Shown piece by piece: positions 40,910 through 50,184 of a stretch of DNA of 64,000 nt. Below the pieces are notes generated by a model. The model was given only the letters and a program-made list of their open reading frames with translations. It was not told where the DNA came from and did not search any database. Origin of the DNA: Nocardiopsis sp. N85 (lineage in GTDB: Bacteria > Actinomycetota > Actinomycetes > Streptosporangiales > Streptosporangiaceae). Numbering within the stretch: position 1 is the first letter of the stretch; every line of letters begins with the position of its first letter. Position numbers and translations under genes: made by a program. Location: contig NZ_JARBUT010000023.1 of assembly GCF_028882275.1 (NCBI RefSeq), positions 1 through 64,000 on the forward strand, given 5' to 3'.

Positions 40910-42427
40910 GTGGACCCATCGGAGGTCCCCCCACCCCTCGCGCTGGTCGACGTCACCAAGTCCTTCGGCAGCGTCCGCGCCCTGCGCGGGCTGTCCCTGG
41001 AACTGCGCGCGGGAGAGATCCACGCGCTCGTCGGGGAGAACGGGGCGGGTAAGTCCACCCTGGTCAAGACCATCGCGGGAGTGCACCGACCCGACACGGG
41101 CCGGATCCTGGTCGACGGAGACCCCACGGTCTTCACCGCGCCCGCCGACGCCCAGCGCGCCGGCGTCGCCGTCATCTACCAGGAGCCCACGCTCTTCCCC
41201 GACCTGAGCGTCGCCGAGAACATCTTCATCGGCCGCCAGCCGCGCACCCGCCTGGGCACCATCGACAAGGCGCGCATGCGACGCGAGACCGCCGAGGCGT
41301 TCACCCGGCTGGGCGTCGACATCGACCCCGACCGCCCGGCCAACGGCCTGTCCATCGCCGACCAGCAGCTCGTCGAGATCGCCAAGGCCATCACCCGGCG
41401 GGCGCGCGTGCTCATCATGGACGAGCCCACCGCCGCGCTGTCCGGGGTGGAGGCGCGGCGCCTCTTCACCGTCGCCCGCACCCTGCGCGACTCCGGGGCG
41501 GCGCTGCTGTTCATCTCGCACCGCTTCGACGAGGTGTTCTCGCTGTGCGACCGCATCACCGTCGTCCGCGACGGCGCGTTCGTCTCCTGCGACCCCACCG
41601 CCGAACTGGACGTCGACACCGTGGTGCGCCGCATGGTCGGCCGCGAGGTCACCAGCCTCTACCCCAAGGAGGCGGCCGAACACGGCGACGTCGTCCTCGA
41701 AGTGGAGGGCCTGACCCGCGCCGGCGTGTTCGCCGACGTGTCGTTCTCCGTGCGCACCGGTGAGATCGTCGCCCTGGCCGGGCTGGTCGGCGCCGGACGC
41801 AGCGAGGTCGTCCGCGCCGTCTTCGGCGTCGACCACTACGACGCCGGCGGTGTCCGCGTCGAGGGCGCGGCACTGCCCGCCGGCCGGCCCAAGGCCGCCA
41901 TCGAGGCGGGCATGGCCCTGGTCCCCGAGGACCGGCGCCACCAGGGGCTGATCATGGAGTCCTCCATCGGCCGCAACGCCACCTCGACCCGACGCCGCGT
42001 GCTCAGCCGCTTCGGGCTGCTGCGCTCCCGCGACGAACGCGACACCGCCCGCGCCTGGGGCGAGCGCCTCAACCTCAAGTACGGCCACATCGACGACGCC
42101 GTCGCCACCCTCTCGGGCGGCAACCAGCAGAAGGTCGTCCTGGCCAAGTGGCTGTCGACCGAACCCCGCGTGCTGTTCATCGACGAGCCCACCCGCGGCA
42201 TCGACGTCGGCACCAAGGCCGAGGTCCACCGCCTGCTGTCCGGCCTGGCCGGTCAGGGCCTGGCCATCGTCATGGTCTCCAGCGAACTCCCCGAGGTCCT
42301 GGGCATGGCCGACCGGGTCCTGGTCATGCACGAGGGCCGCATCACCGCCGAACTCGACCGCGCCCAGGCCGACGAGGAGTCGGTCATGTACGCGGCCACC
42401 GGACAGCGACCGAGTGAGGCCGCATGA
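40910..42427 (+). CDS. rhaT: Rhamnose ABC importer, ATP-binding protein
   Basis: 505 aa, two fused ATPase domains as in AraG/RbsA. The first has Walker A GENGAGKST and IADQQLVEIAKAI. The second has a degenerate loop GLVGAGRSEV but an intact signature LSGGNQQKVVLAKWL. The GTG at 40910 follows AAGGAGG. It powers import through the two permeases that follow. It is first gene of the operon, and the next overlaps by ATGA. The sugar identity comes from the mutarotase gene rhaM at the operon's end. Confidence 0.9.
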   Translation: MDPSEVPPPLALVDVTKSFGSVRALRGLSLELRAGEIHALVGENGAGKSTLVKTIAGVHRPDTGRILVDGDPTVFTAPADAQRAGVAVIYQEPTLFPDLSVAENIFIGRQPRTRLGTIDKARMRRETAEAFTRLGVDIDPDRPANGLSIADQQLVEIAKAITRRARVLIMDEPTAALSGVEARRLFTVARTLRDSGAALLFISHRFDEVFSLCDRITVVRDGAFVSCDPTAELDVDTVVRRMVGREVTSLYPKEAAEHGDVVLEVEGLTRAGVFADVSFSVRTGEIVALAGLVGAGRSEVVRAVFGVDHYDAGGVRVEGAALPAGRPKAAIEAGMALVPEDRRHQGLIMESSIGRNATSTRRRVLSRFGLLRSRDERDTARAWGERLNLKYGHIDDAVATLSGGNQQKVVLAKWLSTEPRVLFIDEPTRGIDVGTKAEVHRLLSGLAGQGLAIVMVSSELPEVLGMADRVLVMHEGRITAELDRAQADEESVMYAATGQRPSEAA

Positions 42428-43473
42428 CGCACACGTCCACCGCCGTCCCCGAGTCCACGGCCGGGGAGCCGCCGGAGAACACCGGCCGCCCCGTCCGGAC
42501 CCGGCGCCAGTTCCGTGAGATCGGCGTGCTCCTGGCCGTCGTCATCCTCATCACGGCCACCTGGCTGCACAACCCGGGCTTCCTGTCCACCCAGGGCGTG
42601 CGCGACCTGTTCCTGGGCGCCACCGTCCTGGTCATCCTGGCCATCGGCCAGTCCCTGGTGCTCATCACCAAGAACGTCGACCTGTCGGTCGGATCGGTCC
42701 TGGGCCTGTCGGCCTTCGGTACGGCGGCGCTCTTCGCGGCCTTCCCCGGACTGCCCGTCCCCGTCGGCATGATCGCCGGTGTGGCCATCGGCCTGCTGTG
42801 CGGCCTGTTCAACGGTCTGCTGGTCACCACCGTCAAGGTGCCCGCCCTGGTCGTCACCCTGGGCACCCTGTACATCTTCCGGGGCCTGGACCACTGGTGG
42901 GCCGGCGGATCGCAGATCAACGCCGCCGACATGCCCGCCGCGTTCCTCCGGCTCGGCCGGGTGGGCTTCCTGGGCGTCCCGCTGCCCGCGCTGGTCGCCG
43001 TCATCGTGGCCATCGCCGTCGGCGTGTACCTGTCCCACTACCGCAGCGGCCGTGAACTCTACGCCATCGGCTCCAACGCCGAGGCCGCCCGCCTGTCCGG
43101 CATCCCCGCCGGCCGACGGGTCGTGCTCGCCTTCGCCCTCAACGGGGCCCTGGCCGGACTGGCCGGCGTCCTGTTCACCGCCCGCTACGGGACCGTCGAC
43201 TCCACCGTCGGCACCGGCATGGAACTCCAGGTCGTGGCCGCCGCCGTGGTCGGCGGCGTCGCCCTCACCGGTGGTGTCGGCACCATCTTCGGCGCCGTCC
43301 TGGGCGGCGTCCTGATGACCACCATCACCGCCGCCCTGCCCATCTGGCAGATCAACCCGTTCTGGCAGCAGGCCGTCGTGGGCGTGCTCATCCTCGCCGC
43401 CATCGGCCTGGACCGGCTGCTCGCGCTCCGCACGGCGCGCAGGCTTCGAGGAGGAGGTGCCCGTGGCGCCTGA
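42424..43473 (+). CDS. rhaP: Rhamnose ABC importer, permease 1
   Basis: 349 aa, about 9-10 membrane segments of the RbsC/AraH (BPD_transp_2) type. The family motifs VDLSVGSVLGLSAFG and GSNAEAARLSGIPAGR are visible. An N-terminal cytosolic tail of about 35 residues precedes the first helix. It overlaps the ATPase gene by ATGA, and the next permease starts inside its last codons (43463), so the three are coupled. Confidence 0.9.
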   Translation: MTHTSTAVPESTAGEPPENTGRPVRTRRQFREIGVLLAVVILITATWLHNPGFLSTQGVRDLFLGATVLVILAIGQSLVLITKNVDLSVGSVLGLSAFGTAALFAAFPGLPVPVGMIAGVAIGLLCGLFNGLLVTTVKVPALVVTLGTLYIFRGLDHWWAGGSQINAADMPAAFLRLGRVGFLGVPLPALVAVIVAIAVGVYLSHYRSGRELYAIGSNAEAARLSGIPAGRRVVLAFALNGALAGLAGVLFTARYGTVDSTVGTGMELQVVAAAVVGGVALTGGVGTIFGAVLGGVLMTTITAALPIWQINPFWQQAVVGVLILAAIGLDRLLALRTARRLRGGGARGA

Positions 43474-44542
43474 CAAGACCGTCCCCGCTCCCGACCGGGA
43501 GCGGATCCGCGCCACCGCGCCGGAGTCCCCGATCCGGTCGGTACTGTCCACCCAGGGCGTCCCGGTGCTGGGCGCGCTCATCGTGGTCGCCGCGATCGCC
43601 GTCCTGTTCGTGGACATGTTCGGCACCCCGCGCAACGTCAACTTCCTGGTGCTCAGCATCGCCGCGATCGCTATGATCGCCCTGCCGATGACGCTCATCG
43701 TCATCACCGGCGAGATCGACCTGTCGGTGGCCAGCACCCTGGCCCTGACCAGCGCCACCCTCGGCCTCCTCTGGGAGTCGGGGACGCCGCTGGAGACCGC
43801 GATCCCCATCGCCCTGCTCCTGGGGCTGGTCCTGGGCGCCTTCAACGGGTTCCTCGTCACCGTGTGCGGGCTGCCGTCGTTGGCCGTCACCATCGGGACC
43901 ATGGCCCTGTACCGGGGCCTGGCGTACGTGCTCCTGGGCGACCGCGCCGTGGCCAGCTACCCGCAGGACTGGGTGAGCGGGGTGCGCCAGCCGTTCCTCG
44001 GTGTCCAGGGGCTGCCCTGGATCGCCGTGGCCGTCCTGGTGATGGCGCTGCTCTTCGCCGTCCTGCTGCACGTCACCGCGTTCGGCCGGTCCCTGTACGA
44101 CATCGGCCACAACGCCGAGGCCGCCCGGTTCACCGGCGTCTCGGTGAAGTGGACCAAGTTCTGGCTCTTCACCCTCAGCGGCGTGGTCGCCTCCGGTGCC
44201 GGCGTCTTCTGGACCCTCCAGTACGGCACGTCCCGGGCCGACACCGCCATGGGCCTGGAGCTCCAGGTCGTCGCGGCGGTCCTGCTCGGTGGCGTGTCCA
44301 TCTTCGGCGGCGTCGGATCGGTGCTCGGGGTCATGTCCGGCGTGCTGCTCCTGGGCGTCATCCGCAACGCCCTCCAACTGTTCGGCATCGGCAGCGACGT
44401 GTTGCAGATCGTCACCGGCTCCATCCTCATCGCCTCCGTCGTCACCCCCAACATCGTGGCCCGGGTGCGTTCCCGCCGCACGTCCGAGGTCCCCACCGGA
44501 ACCGTCCCCGGTGACCGTCCACTCAACGGAGAAAAGTCATGA
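43463..44542 (+). CDS. rhaQ: Rhamnose ABC importer, permease 2
   Basis: 359 aa membrane protein paralogous to the first permease. It has EIDLSVASTLALTSATLGL and GHNAEAARFTGVSVKWTKF, plus helices to the end. The start GTG at 43463 is preceded by GGAGGAGGTGCCC, located within the 3' end of the first permease gene (11 bases overlap). It pairs with it to form the channel. ATGA overlap with the binding-protein gene follows. Confidence 0.88.
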   Translation: MAPDKTVPAPDRERIRATAPESPIRSVLSTQGVPVLGALIVVAAIAVLFVDMFGTPRNVNFLVLSIAAIAMIALPMTLIVITGEIDLSVASTLALTSATLGLLWESGTPLETAIPIALLLGLVLGAFNGFLVTVCGLPSLAVTIGTMALYRGLAYVLLGDRAVASYPQDWVSGVRQPFLGVQGLPWIAVAVLVMALLFAVLLHVTAFGRSLYDIGHNAEAARFTGVSVKWTKFWLFTLSGVVASGAGVFWTLQYGTSRADTAMGLELQVVAAVLLGGVSIFGGVGSVLGVMSGVLLLGVIRNALQLFGIGSDVLQIVTGSILIASVVTPNIVARVRSRRTSEVPTGTVPGDRPLNGEKS

Positions 44543-45603
44543 CACACCGTCCCCGTCACCTCTTCCTGGCGGCCTCCGCGTTCGCCGCCGTCCTGATGAC
44601 GGCCGCCTGCGGTGGGACCACCATCGACGACGCCCAGGACTCGGGCGGCACCGGCCCCACCGGCACCGCCGACCCCAACGCGGAGATCCCCGAGGGCCTG
44701 AAGATCGACTTCCTGCCCAAGCAGCTCAACAACCCCTTCTTCGACATCGTCAACACGGGCGGCACCGAGGCCGTCGACGAGCTCGGCGGCGAGGCCACCG
44801 AGCGCGGCGGCACCGAGGCCACGGCCGACTCCCAGGTCGAGTACATCAACGCCGCCAGCCAGGCCGGCAGCGACGTCATCGTCATCGCCGCCAACGACCC
44901 CGACGCGGTCTGCCCGGCCCTCAACGAGGCCCGCGACAACGGCGCCGCCATCGTCGGCTACGACTCCAACGCCAACTGCACCGACGTGTTCGTCAACCAG
45001 TCGACCACCGAACTGGTCGGCCGCACCCTGGTGGAGATGATCTCCGAGGACCTGGGCGGCGAGGGCACGTTCGCCGTCCTGTCCGCCACCCCCAACGCCA
45101 CCAACCAGAACGCCTGGATCGCGGCGATGGAGGAGGTCCTGACCGAGGACGAGTACGCCGACCTGGAACTGGTCGACGTGGTCTACGGCAACGACGACGA
45201 CCTCCAGTCCTTCCAGGAGATGCAGGGCCTCATCCAGGCCCACCCCGACCTGGACGGCGTGGTCTCCCCGACCACCGTCGGAGTGGCCGCCGCCGCCCGC
45301 TACATCAGCGACTCCGAGTACAAGGGCGACTTCGCCGTCACCGGTCTGGGCACCCCCAACCAGATGAGCGAGTTCGTCCACGACGGCACCGTCGACCGCT
45401 TCGCCCTGTGGAACCCGCTCGACCTGGGCTACCTCGCCGGCTACACCGGCGCCGCCCTCAAGGCCGGGCAGATCACCGGTGCGGCGGGGGAGACCTTCAC
45501 GGCCGGGCGTCTGGGCGAGTACACCTTCGAGACCGACGGTGAGATCGTCCTGGGCCCGCCGCAGGTCTTCGACGCCGACAACGTCGACGACTTCGACTTC
45601 TGA
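44539..45603 (+). CDS. rhaS: Rhamnose ABC importer, sugar-binding lipoprotein
   Basis: 354 aa. The N-terminal lipoprotein signal ends MTAAC, so the protein is anchored outside. It is a Peripla_BP_4-type sugar binder with FLPKQLNNPFFDIVNTGG, VIVIAANDPDAVCPALNEAR and YDSNANCTDVFVNQ. It binds the sugar and feeds the two permeases. The amino-acid pattern is close to actinobacterial RhaS. It overlaps the second permease gene by ATGA and lies 30 bases before rhaM. Confidence 0.9.
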   Translation: MTHRPRHLFLAASAFAAVLMTAACGGTTIDDAQDSGGTGPTGTADPNAEIPEGLKIDFLPKQLNNPFFDIVNTGGTEAVDELGGEATERGGTEATADSQVEYINAASQAGSDVIVIAANDPDAVCPALNEARDNGAAIVGYDSNANCTDVFVNQSTTELVGRTLVEMISEDLGGEGTFAVLSATPNATNQNAWIAAMEEVLTEDEYADLELVDVVYGNDDDLQSFQEMQGLIQAHPDLDGVVSPTTVGVAAAARYISDSEYKGDFAVTGLGTPNQMSEFVHDGTVDRFALWNPLDLGYLAGYTGAALKAGQITGAAGETFTAGRLGEYTFETDGEIVLGPPQVFDADNVDDFDF

Positions 45604-45633
45604 CGGATCCCGACCGAGGAAGGGGGGACGACC

Positions 45634-45951
45634 GTGCAGCGCGTCTGCTTCGTCCTGAAGGTCCGCGAGGACCGGCTGAAGGAGTACGAGGAGCGGCACG
45701 CCGCCGTCTGGCCCGAGATGCGCGAGGCGCTCACCGAGGCCGGATGGGGCAACTACTCCCTGTTCTCCGCGGGGGACGGCACGATCATCGGCTACCTGGA
45801 GACCGAGGACTTCGAACGGGCCCGTGAGCTCATGGCCCGCACCGAGGTCAACGCCCGCTGGCAGGCCGAGATGGCGCCCTTCTTCGAAGGGCTCGAAGCG
45901 GCCCCGGACGCGAGCATGGTGCCGCTGACCGAGGTCTTCCACCTGCCCTGA
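45634..45951 (+). CDS. rhaM: L-rhamnose mutarotase
   Basis: 105 aa, the full size of RhaM. It interconverts alpha- and beta-L-rhamnose for RhaI. The family residues Tyr18 and His22 lie in KEYEERHAAVWPEM, at the same positions as in the E. coli enzyme, and TEDFERARELMA and VNARWQAEM follow. The start is a GTG with GAGGAAGGGGGG before it. It closes the importer operon and is the firmest evidence that the imported sugar is rhamnose. A hairpin terminator follows. Confidence 0.95.
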   Translation: MQRVCFVLKVREDRLKEYEERHAAVWPEMREALTEAGWGNYSLFSAGDGTIIGYLETEDFERARELMARTEVNARWQAEMAPFFEGLEAAPDASMVPLTEVFHLP

Positions 45952-45981
45952 AGGTAGCGACCCGAGAGGTCGGGTGCGCGC

Positions 45982-46018
45982 ACGGCGCGGCGGTCACCGT
46001 CCTGGACCGCCGCGCCGT
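45982..46018 (+). terminator. Hairpin terminator after rhaM
   Basis: A 14-bp perfect stem (45982-45995 with 46005-46018), 9-nt loop, 30 bases after the rhaM stop. Confidence 0.7.
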
Positions 46019-46127
46019 CGCGTGCGCGCGGCCGAATCCCTCGGAGTGTCGGGGGGTCCTTCGGGCGCTCGCGGGCCAGGCTGGTACCGTTCCGTCCCGC
46101 TCCGTCCGACGTACCCGAGGTGGTCCC

Positions 46128-46505
46128 GTGCAGATCGTCACCGTCGTCCTCGCCGCGATCGCCGCGCTCCTCCACGTCTACATCTTCGTCCTGGAGTCGC
46201 TGCGCTGGACCGCGCCGACCACCCGCCGGATCTTCGGGACCTCGGCGGAGTCCGCCGAGACCACGCGCGAACTCGCCTACAACCAGGGCTTCTACAACCT
46301 GTTCCTGGCGATCGTCACCGTGGTCGGCCTGGCCCTGTGGGGTCCGATCCCGGCCGCCGGCACCGCCCTGATCCTGGCCGGCACCGGCTCCATGCTCGCC
46401 GCCGCCCTCGTCCTGGTCACCCGGGACGCCACCAAGACGCGCGCCGCCATGATCCAGGGGACGGCCCCCGCCCTGGCCGTCGTCTCCGTCCTGCTCACCT
46501 TCTGA
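46128..46505 (+). CDS. DUF1304 membrane protein
   Basis: 125 aa with four membrane helices. The DUF1304 pattern shows in HVYIFVLESLRW, ELAYNQGFYNLFLA and AAALVLVTRDATKTRAA. These small proteins are widespread and of unknown function. The start is a GTG at 46128 with GAGGTGG upstream. It is a single gene after the rhamnose importer, with its own promoter presumably in 46020-46127. Confidence 0.88.
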   Translation: MQIVTVVLAAIAALLHVYIFVLESLRWTAPTTRRIFGTSAESAETTRELAYNQGFYNLFLAIVTVVGLALWGPIPAAGTALILAGTGSMLAAALVLVTRDATKTRAAMIQGTAPALAVVSVLLTF

Positions 46506-46702
46506 CCCATGGCCCTCACCACACCCGGTCGGCGCTGACGCGCGCCCGGTCGACCGCCGCGCGCGGGGTCCCCCTCCACACCGGGCCGTGGCCCGGCGGC
46601 GGCACGTCGGCGGCCCGACCCGGCCCCTGCCCTGCGAGAGTGGTGACCCGCGGGCACGGCACGGGTGCCCGACGCACAACGAGAACGAGAGGAAGGCACA
46701 CG

Positions 46703-47023
46703 ATGATCCTCATCGTCGTCAAGTTCCGGGTCGAGCCCGAGGTCGGGGACGGGTTCCTCGACGCTGTCGCCGACTTCACCGCGGCCACCCGCGCCGAACC
46801 CGGCAACCTGTGGTTCGAGTGGTCCCGCAGCGTCGAGCGCGAGAACGAGTTCGTGCTGGTCGAGGCGTTCAAGGACGGTGCGGCCGAGGCGCACGTGAAC
46901 AGCGACCACTTCCGCGCCGGCCTGGCCGCGATGAGGCCGCTGCTCACCGAGACCCCGCTGATCGTCAGCCGCGCGGTCGAGGGCGAGGGCTGGGACCGGA
47001 TGGGCGAACTCACCGTCGACTAG
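46703..47023 (+). CDS. Antibiotic biosynthesis monooxygenase (ABM) domain protein
   Basis: 106 aa, a single ferredoxin-like ABM domain (VVKFRVEPEVGDGFLDAVAD, NLWFEWSRSVERENEFVLVE, HVNSDHFRA). Relatives include quinol monooxygenases YgiN and autoinducer-degrading LsrG-like proteins, so the substrate is open. GAGAGGAAGG before the ATG at 46703 is a strong ribosome binding site. It is a single gene. Confidence 0.85.
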   Translation: MILIVVKFRVEPEVGDGFLDAVADFTAATRAEPGNLWFEWSRSVERENEFVLVEAFKDGAAEAHVNSDHFRAGLAAMRPLLTETPLIVSRAVEGEGWDRMGELTVD

Positions 47024-47403
47024 TGGTGTTCCCCTGAGTTCCCGATGCCCGGACCCGGTTCCGCGATGACGGGCACGGGGACCCGGCCGCCGTGTAAGGG
47101 CTCCGCGCGGGTGACGCGCCACGCCGCCGCGCGCGGGTTACGGGCACCTCGACGGACGATCGGTGAAGATGGCGCCGTGGACTACCCGAGTCCCATGGTT
47201 CGCTTCCCGCCGGCCTCGCGGCGTCGAGACGGCACCTGGGTGGGCGCCGGACAGGGCCGCGCGGTCCGCGCCGACGCCGCGCGCTCCCGAGCGCGGTGCC
47301 CGGCCGCGGTCGCGGAAGGTCCCCGACCCCCTCCTCGACGCCCCCGTCACCGCCGCCCGCGGGGAGCCACCACCGGCAACCGCAGGAACGAGAGGTGAGA
47401 TCG
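47024..47403. other. Intergenic stretch, no gene recognised
   Basis: 380 bases between the ABM gene and the BCCT gene. A long frame in phase with the BCCT gene continues here but is Pro/Arg-rich. The ribosome-binding GAGAGG fixes the start at 47404. I see no repeats or clear promoter. Confidence 0.45.
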
Positions 47404-49548
47404 GTGGCCACCGATGACGGAGGACGGGATCGTCAGGAGGGCGCGGCGAACCCGCGGACGCCGGCGGACCCGGAGAGGACCGAGCCCGGACGGAGCCGGC
47501 TCAAACCGACCGTGTTCTTCGGCTCGTCGATCCTGATCCTCGCACTCTCGATCTGGGCGATCATCACTCCGACGGGCGCCGAGTACGTCATCGGCACCGT
47601 CGTGGGGTGGATCAGCCAGGTGTTCGGCTGGTACTACTTCCTCGCCGCCACCCTGTACCTGGGGTTCGTGGTGTTCGTCGCGGTCTCCCGGTACGGCACC
47701 ATCAAGCTCGGCCCCCAGCACTCCCGGCCGGACTACGGGGTGTTCGCGTGGTCCGCGATGCTGTTCGCGGCGGGGATCGGCATCGATCTGATGTTCTTCT
47801 CCGTGGCCGGTCCGGTCACCCACTACCTGGCCCCTCCCGAGGGCGACGCGCAGACCGTCGAGGCGGCGCGGCAGGGCGTGGTGTGGACGCTCTTCCACTA
47901 CGGCATCACCGGGTGGGCGATGTACGCGCTGATGGGCATGGCCCTCGGCTACTTCTCGTTCCGCTACCACCTCCCCCTGGCCATCCGCTCGGCCCTGTAT
48001 CCGCTGATCGGCAAGCGCATCCACGGCCGCATCGGTGACGCGGTCGACCTGGCGGCCATCATCGGCACGATCTTCGGCATCTCCGTGTCGCTGGGCATCG
48101 GCGTCGTCCAGCTCAACTACGGGCTGAACTTCCTCTTCGGCATCCCCGAGGGGACGGCGGCGCAGATCGGCCTGATCCTCATCGCCGTGCTCGTGGCCAC
48201 GGTGTCGGCCGTTGCGGGCGTCGACCGGGGCATCCGGCGGCTGTCCCAGCTCAACGTCGTGCTCGCCATCGTCCTGATGCTCTACGTGCTGGTCTTCGAG
48301 AATCCCGTCCAACTGCTCAACGCCCTCGTGCTGAACATCGGCGACTACGTCAGCCGGTTCCCCTCGATGACGCTGAACACCTTCGCCTACGACCCGCCGA
48401 TCGCCTGGCTCAACGACTGGACGCTGTTCTTCTGGGCCTGGTGGGTCGCGTGGGCGCCCTTCGTCGGGCTCTTCCTGGCCAGGATCTCGCGGGGCCGCAC
48501 CATCCGGCAGTTCGTGGCGGCGACCCTGGTGGTCCCGCTGCTGTACACGCTGACGTTCCTGTCGGTCTTCGGCAACAGCGCCCTGAGCATCGTGCGCCAG
48601 GGCGACCTGGCGTTCGGGGAGCTCGCCATGAACGAACCCGAACGGGGGTTCTACACACTGCTCACGCAGTACCCGGGCGTGCTGTTCAGCGCCGGACTCG
48701 CGACGGTCGTCGGCCTGCTCCTCTACGTCACCTCGGCCGACTCCGGCGCGCTGGTGATGGGCAACCTCAGCTCCCACCTGCCGACGCCGATCACCGACGC
48801 GCCGGCGTGGCTGCGCGTCTTCTGGGCGTCGGCGACCGGCCTGCTCACCCTCGCCATGCTCCTGGTCGGCGGGTTGGACACGCTGACCAGCGCGACCATC
48901 ATCATGGGGCTACCGTTCTCGTTCGTGATGCTCCTGATCATCTGGGGGCTGTACAAGGCGCTGCGGATCGAGAGGTTCCGGCAGGACGCGTTCCGGACGA
49001 CCCTGTCGTCCTCGCTGTCGGACCGGACCGCGATCGACCGCCGGGGCACGGAGCGCAACTGGCGCCAGCGGATCGCGAGGGCGGTGAGCTTCCCCGGCAA
49101 GCGTGCGGCCACCAGGTTCGTCCGGGAGGTGTGCCGCCCCGCGTTCGAGGACGTCGCCGAAGGGCTGCGCGACCAGGGCGCGGAGGCGTCGGTGACCGAG
49201 GTGGCCGACGAGGAGGTCGGGATCCCGCACCTGGAACTGAGGGTGCCGGTGGGCTCCGAGGAGGAGTTCACCTACCGGGTGTGGCCGATCGTGGTCCCCA
49301 CCCCGGCGTTCGCCATGCGCTCGCTCGCCGAGCACGACACCTACGTGCGCTTCGAGGTCTACCTCACCGAGGGCAGCCAGGGCTACGACGTGATGGGCTA
49401 CACCAAGGAGCAGCTCATCGGGAACATCCTCGACGAGTACGAGCGGCACCTGGAGTTCCTGCGCCTGCACCGGGACGCGCAGGCCCGCTCGGCCATGCCC
49501 GGCCACGGGCCCGGTACGGCCGACGCCCAGGCCGAGGAGGGGTCGTGA
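47404..49548 (+). CDS. BCCT-family betaine/choline/carnitine transporter
   Basis: 714 aa. Twelve membrane segments run from about residue 40 to 545. The BCCT signature WAWWVAWAPFVGLFLARISR sits in TM8, and GWAMYALMGMALGYFSFR around TM4. A cytosolic C-terminal tail of about 170 residues is like that of BetT, where it senses osmotic strength. The start GTG at 47404 follows GAGAGGTGAGATCG. It imports a quaternary amine such as choline or glycine betaine, driven by sodium or protons. It stands alone. An osmotic role is likely. Confidence 0.92.
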   Translation: MATDDGGRDRQEGAANPRTPADPERTEPGRSRLKPTVFFGSSILILALSIWAIITPTGAEYVIGTVVGWISQVFGWYYFLAATLYLGFVVFVAVSRYGTIKLGPQHSRPDYGVFAWSAMLFAAGIGIDLMFFSVAGPVTHYLAPPEGDAQTVEAARQGVVWTLFHYGITGWAMYALMGMALGYFSFRYHLPLAIRSALYPLIGKRIHGRIGDAVDLAAIIGTIFGISVSLGIGVVQLNYGLNFLFGIPEGTAAQIGLILIAVLVATVSAVAGVDRGIRRLSQLNVVLAIVLMLYVLVFENPVQLLNALVLNIGDYVSRFPSMTLNTFAYDPPIAWLNDWTLFFWAWWVAWAPFVGLFLARISRGRTIRQFVAATLVVPLLYTLTFLSVFGNSALSIVRQGDLAFGELAMNEPERGFYTLLTQYPGVLFSAGLATVVGLLLYVTSADSGALVMGNLSSHLPTPITDAPAWLRVFWASATGLLTLAMLLVGGLDTLTSATIIMGLPFSFVMLLIIWGLYKALRIERFRQDAFRTTLSSSLSDRTAIDRRGTERNWRQRIARAVSFPGKRAATRFVREVCRPAFEDVAEGLRDQGAEASVTEVADEEVGIPHLELRVPVGSEEEFTYRVWPIVVPTPAFAMRSLAEHDTYVRFEVYLTEGSQGYDVMGYTKEQLIGNILDEYERHLEFLRLHRDAQARSAMPGHGPGTADAQAEEGS

Positions 49549-50184
49549 GGACGTTCCCGCGGTCCACGCACCCGATCGCGCCGTGGTGAGGGTTCGACCC
49601 CCGCGCACCGTTTCGGCCTTCCGTCGGGGGGAGCGGACCGCGTGTGGGCCGAAAGGACGAGGCGTACTCGGGAAGGGGACACGACCGGCTCCACCGGGCA
49701 GGCGGCGATGACGGCGCGCGCGTAGCCCTCGCTCTGCGCCGCCCCGGGTGGACGCGGTGCGTTCCGTCTCCGCCGGCGGGGTGGACGAGCAGTGGTCGTC
49801 GGCGCGTCCTGGTGCGGGGGCCGCCCGGCGATCAGCGTCCGGGCGGGCGGCACCCCGTCCCAGGACCGGCTGCCGCCGGCACGACCCGGAGCCCTCCGGC
49901 GAGCGGACCTGTCCGCCGAACGCACGCCCATGGCCGCGAACCGACCCCGCATCGCCCCGCGCGAGCCGTCCGCCACGGCGGACCGGCGCGGTTCCGTCAG
50001 CGGTCCGAGGCCGCCGTCGACACGCTGGAAGGGCGGCACGGCGGACGCGCACCGACAGGTGCGCGTCCGCACCGGGCGAGGCCCTCTCGCCGGGGCCGCG
50101 GCGATCAGGCGCGACCGGGAGACCGGCGCACCCGTGGAGCGGTCCCCGACCGCCCACGATCACCGAGGCCCCCGGCCCCGATCA
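49549..50184. other. 636-base stretch with no recognised gene
   Basis: Open frames on both strands are Arg/Pro/Ala-rich shadows without family likeness. Base composition is like the coding regions, so a decayed gene is possible, but I found no identifiable segment. No repeats seen. Confidence 0.45.

Noticed and set aside
49549..50184. Long Arg/Pro-rich frames on both strands
   Set aside because: No ribosome binding site, no motif and shadow-type composition; left as non-coding.
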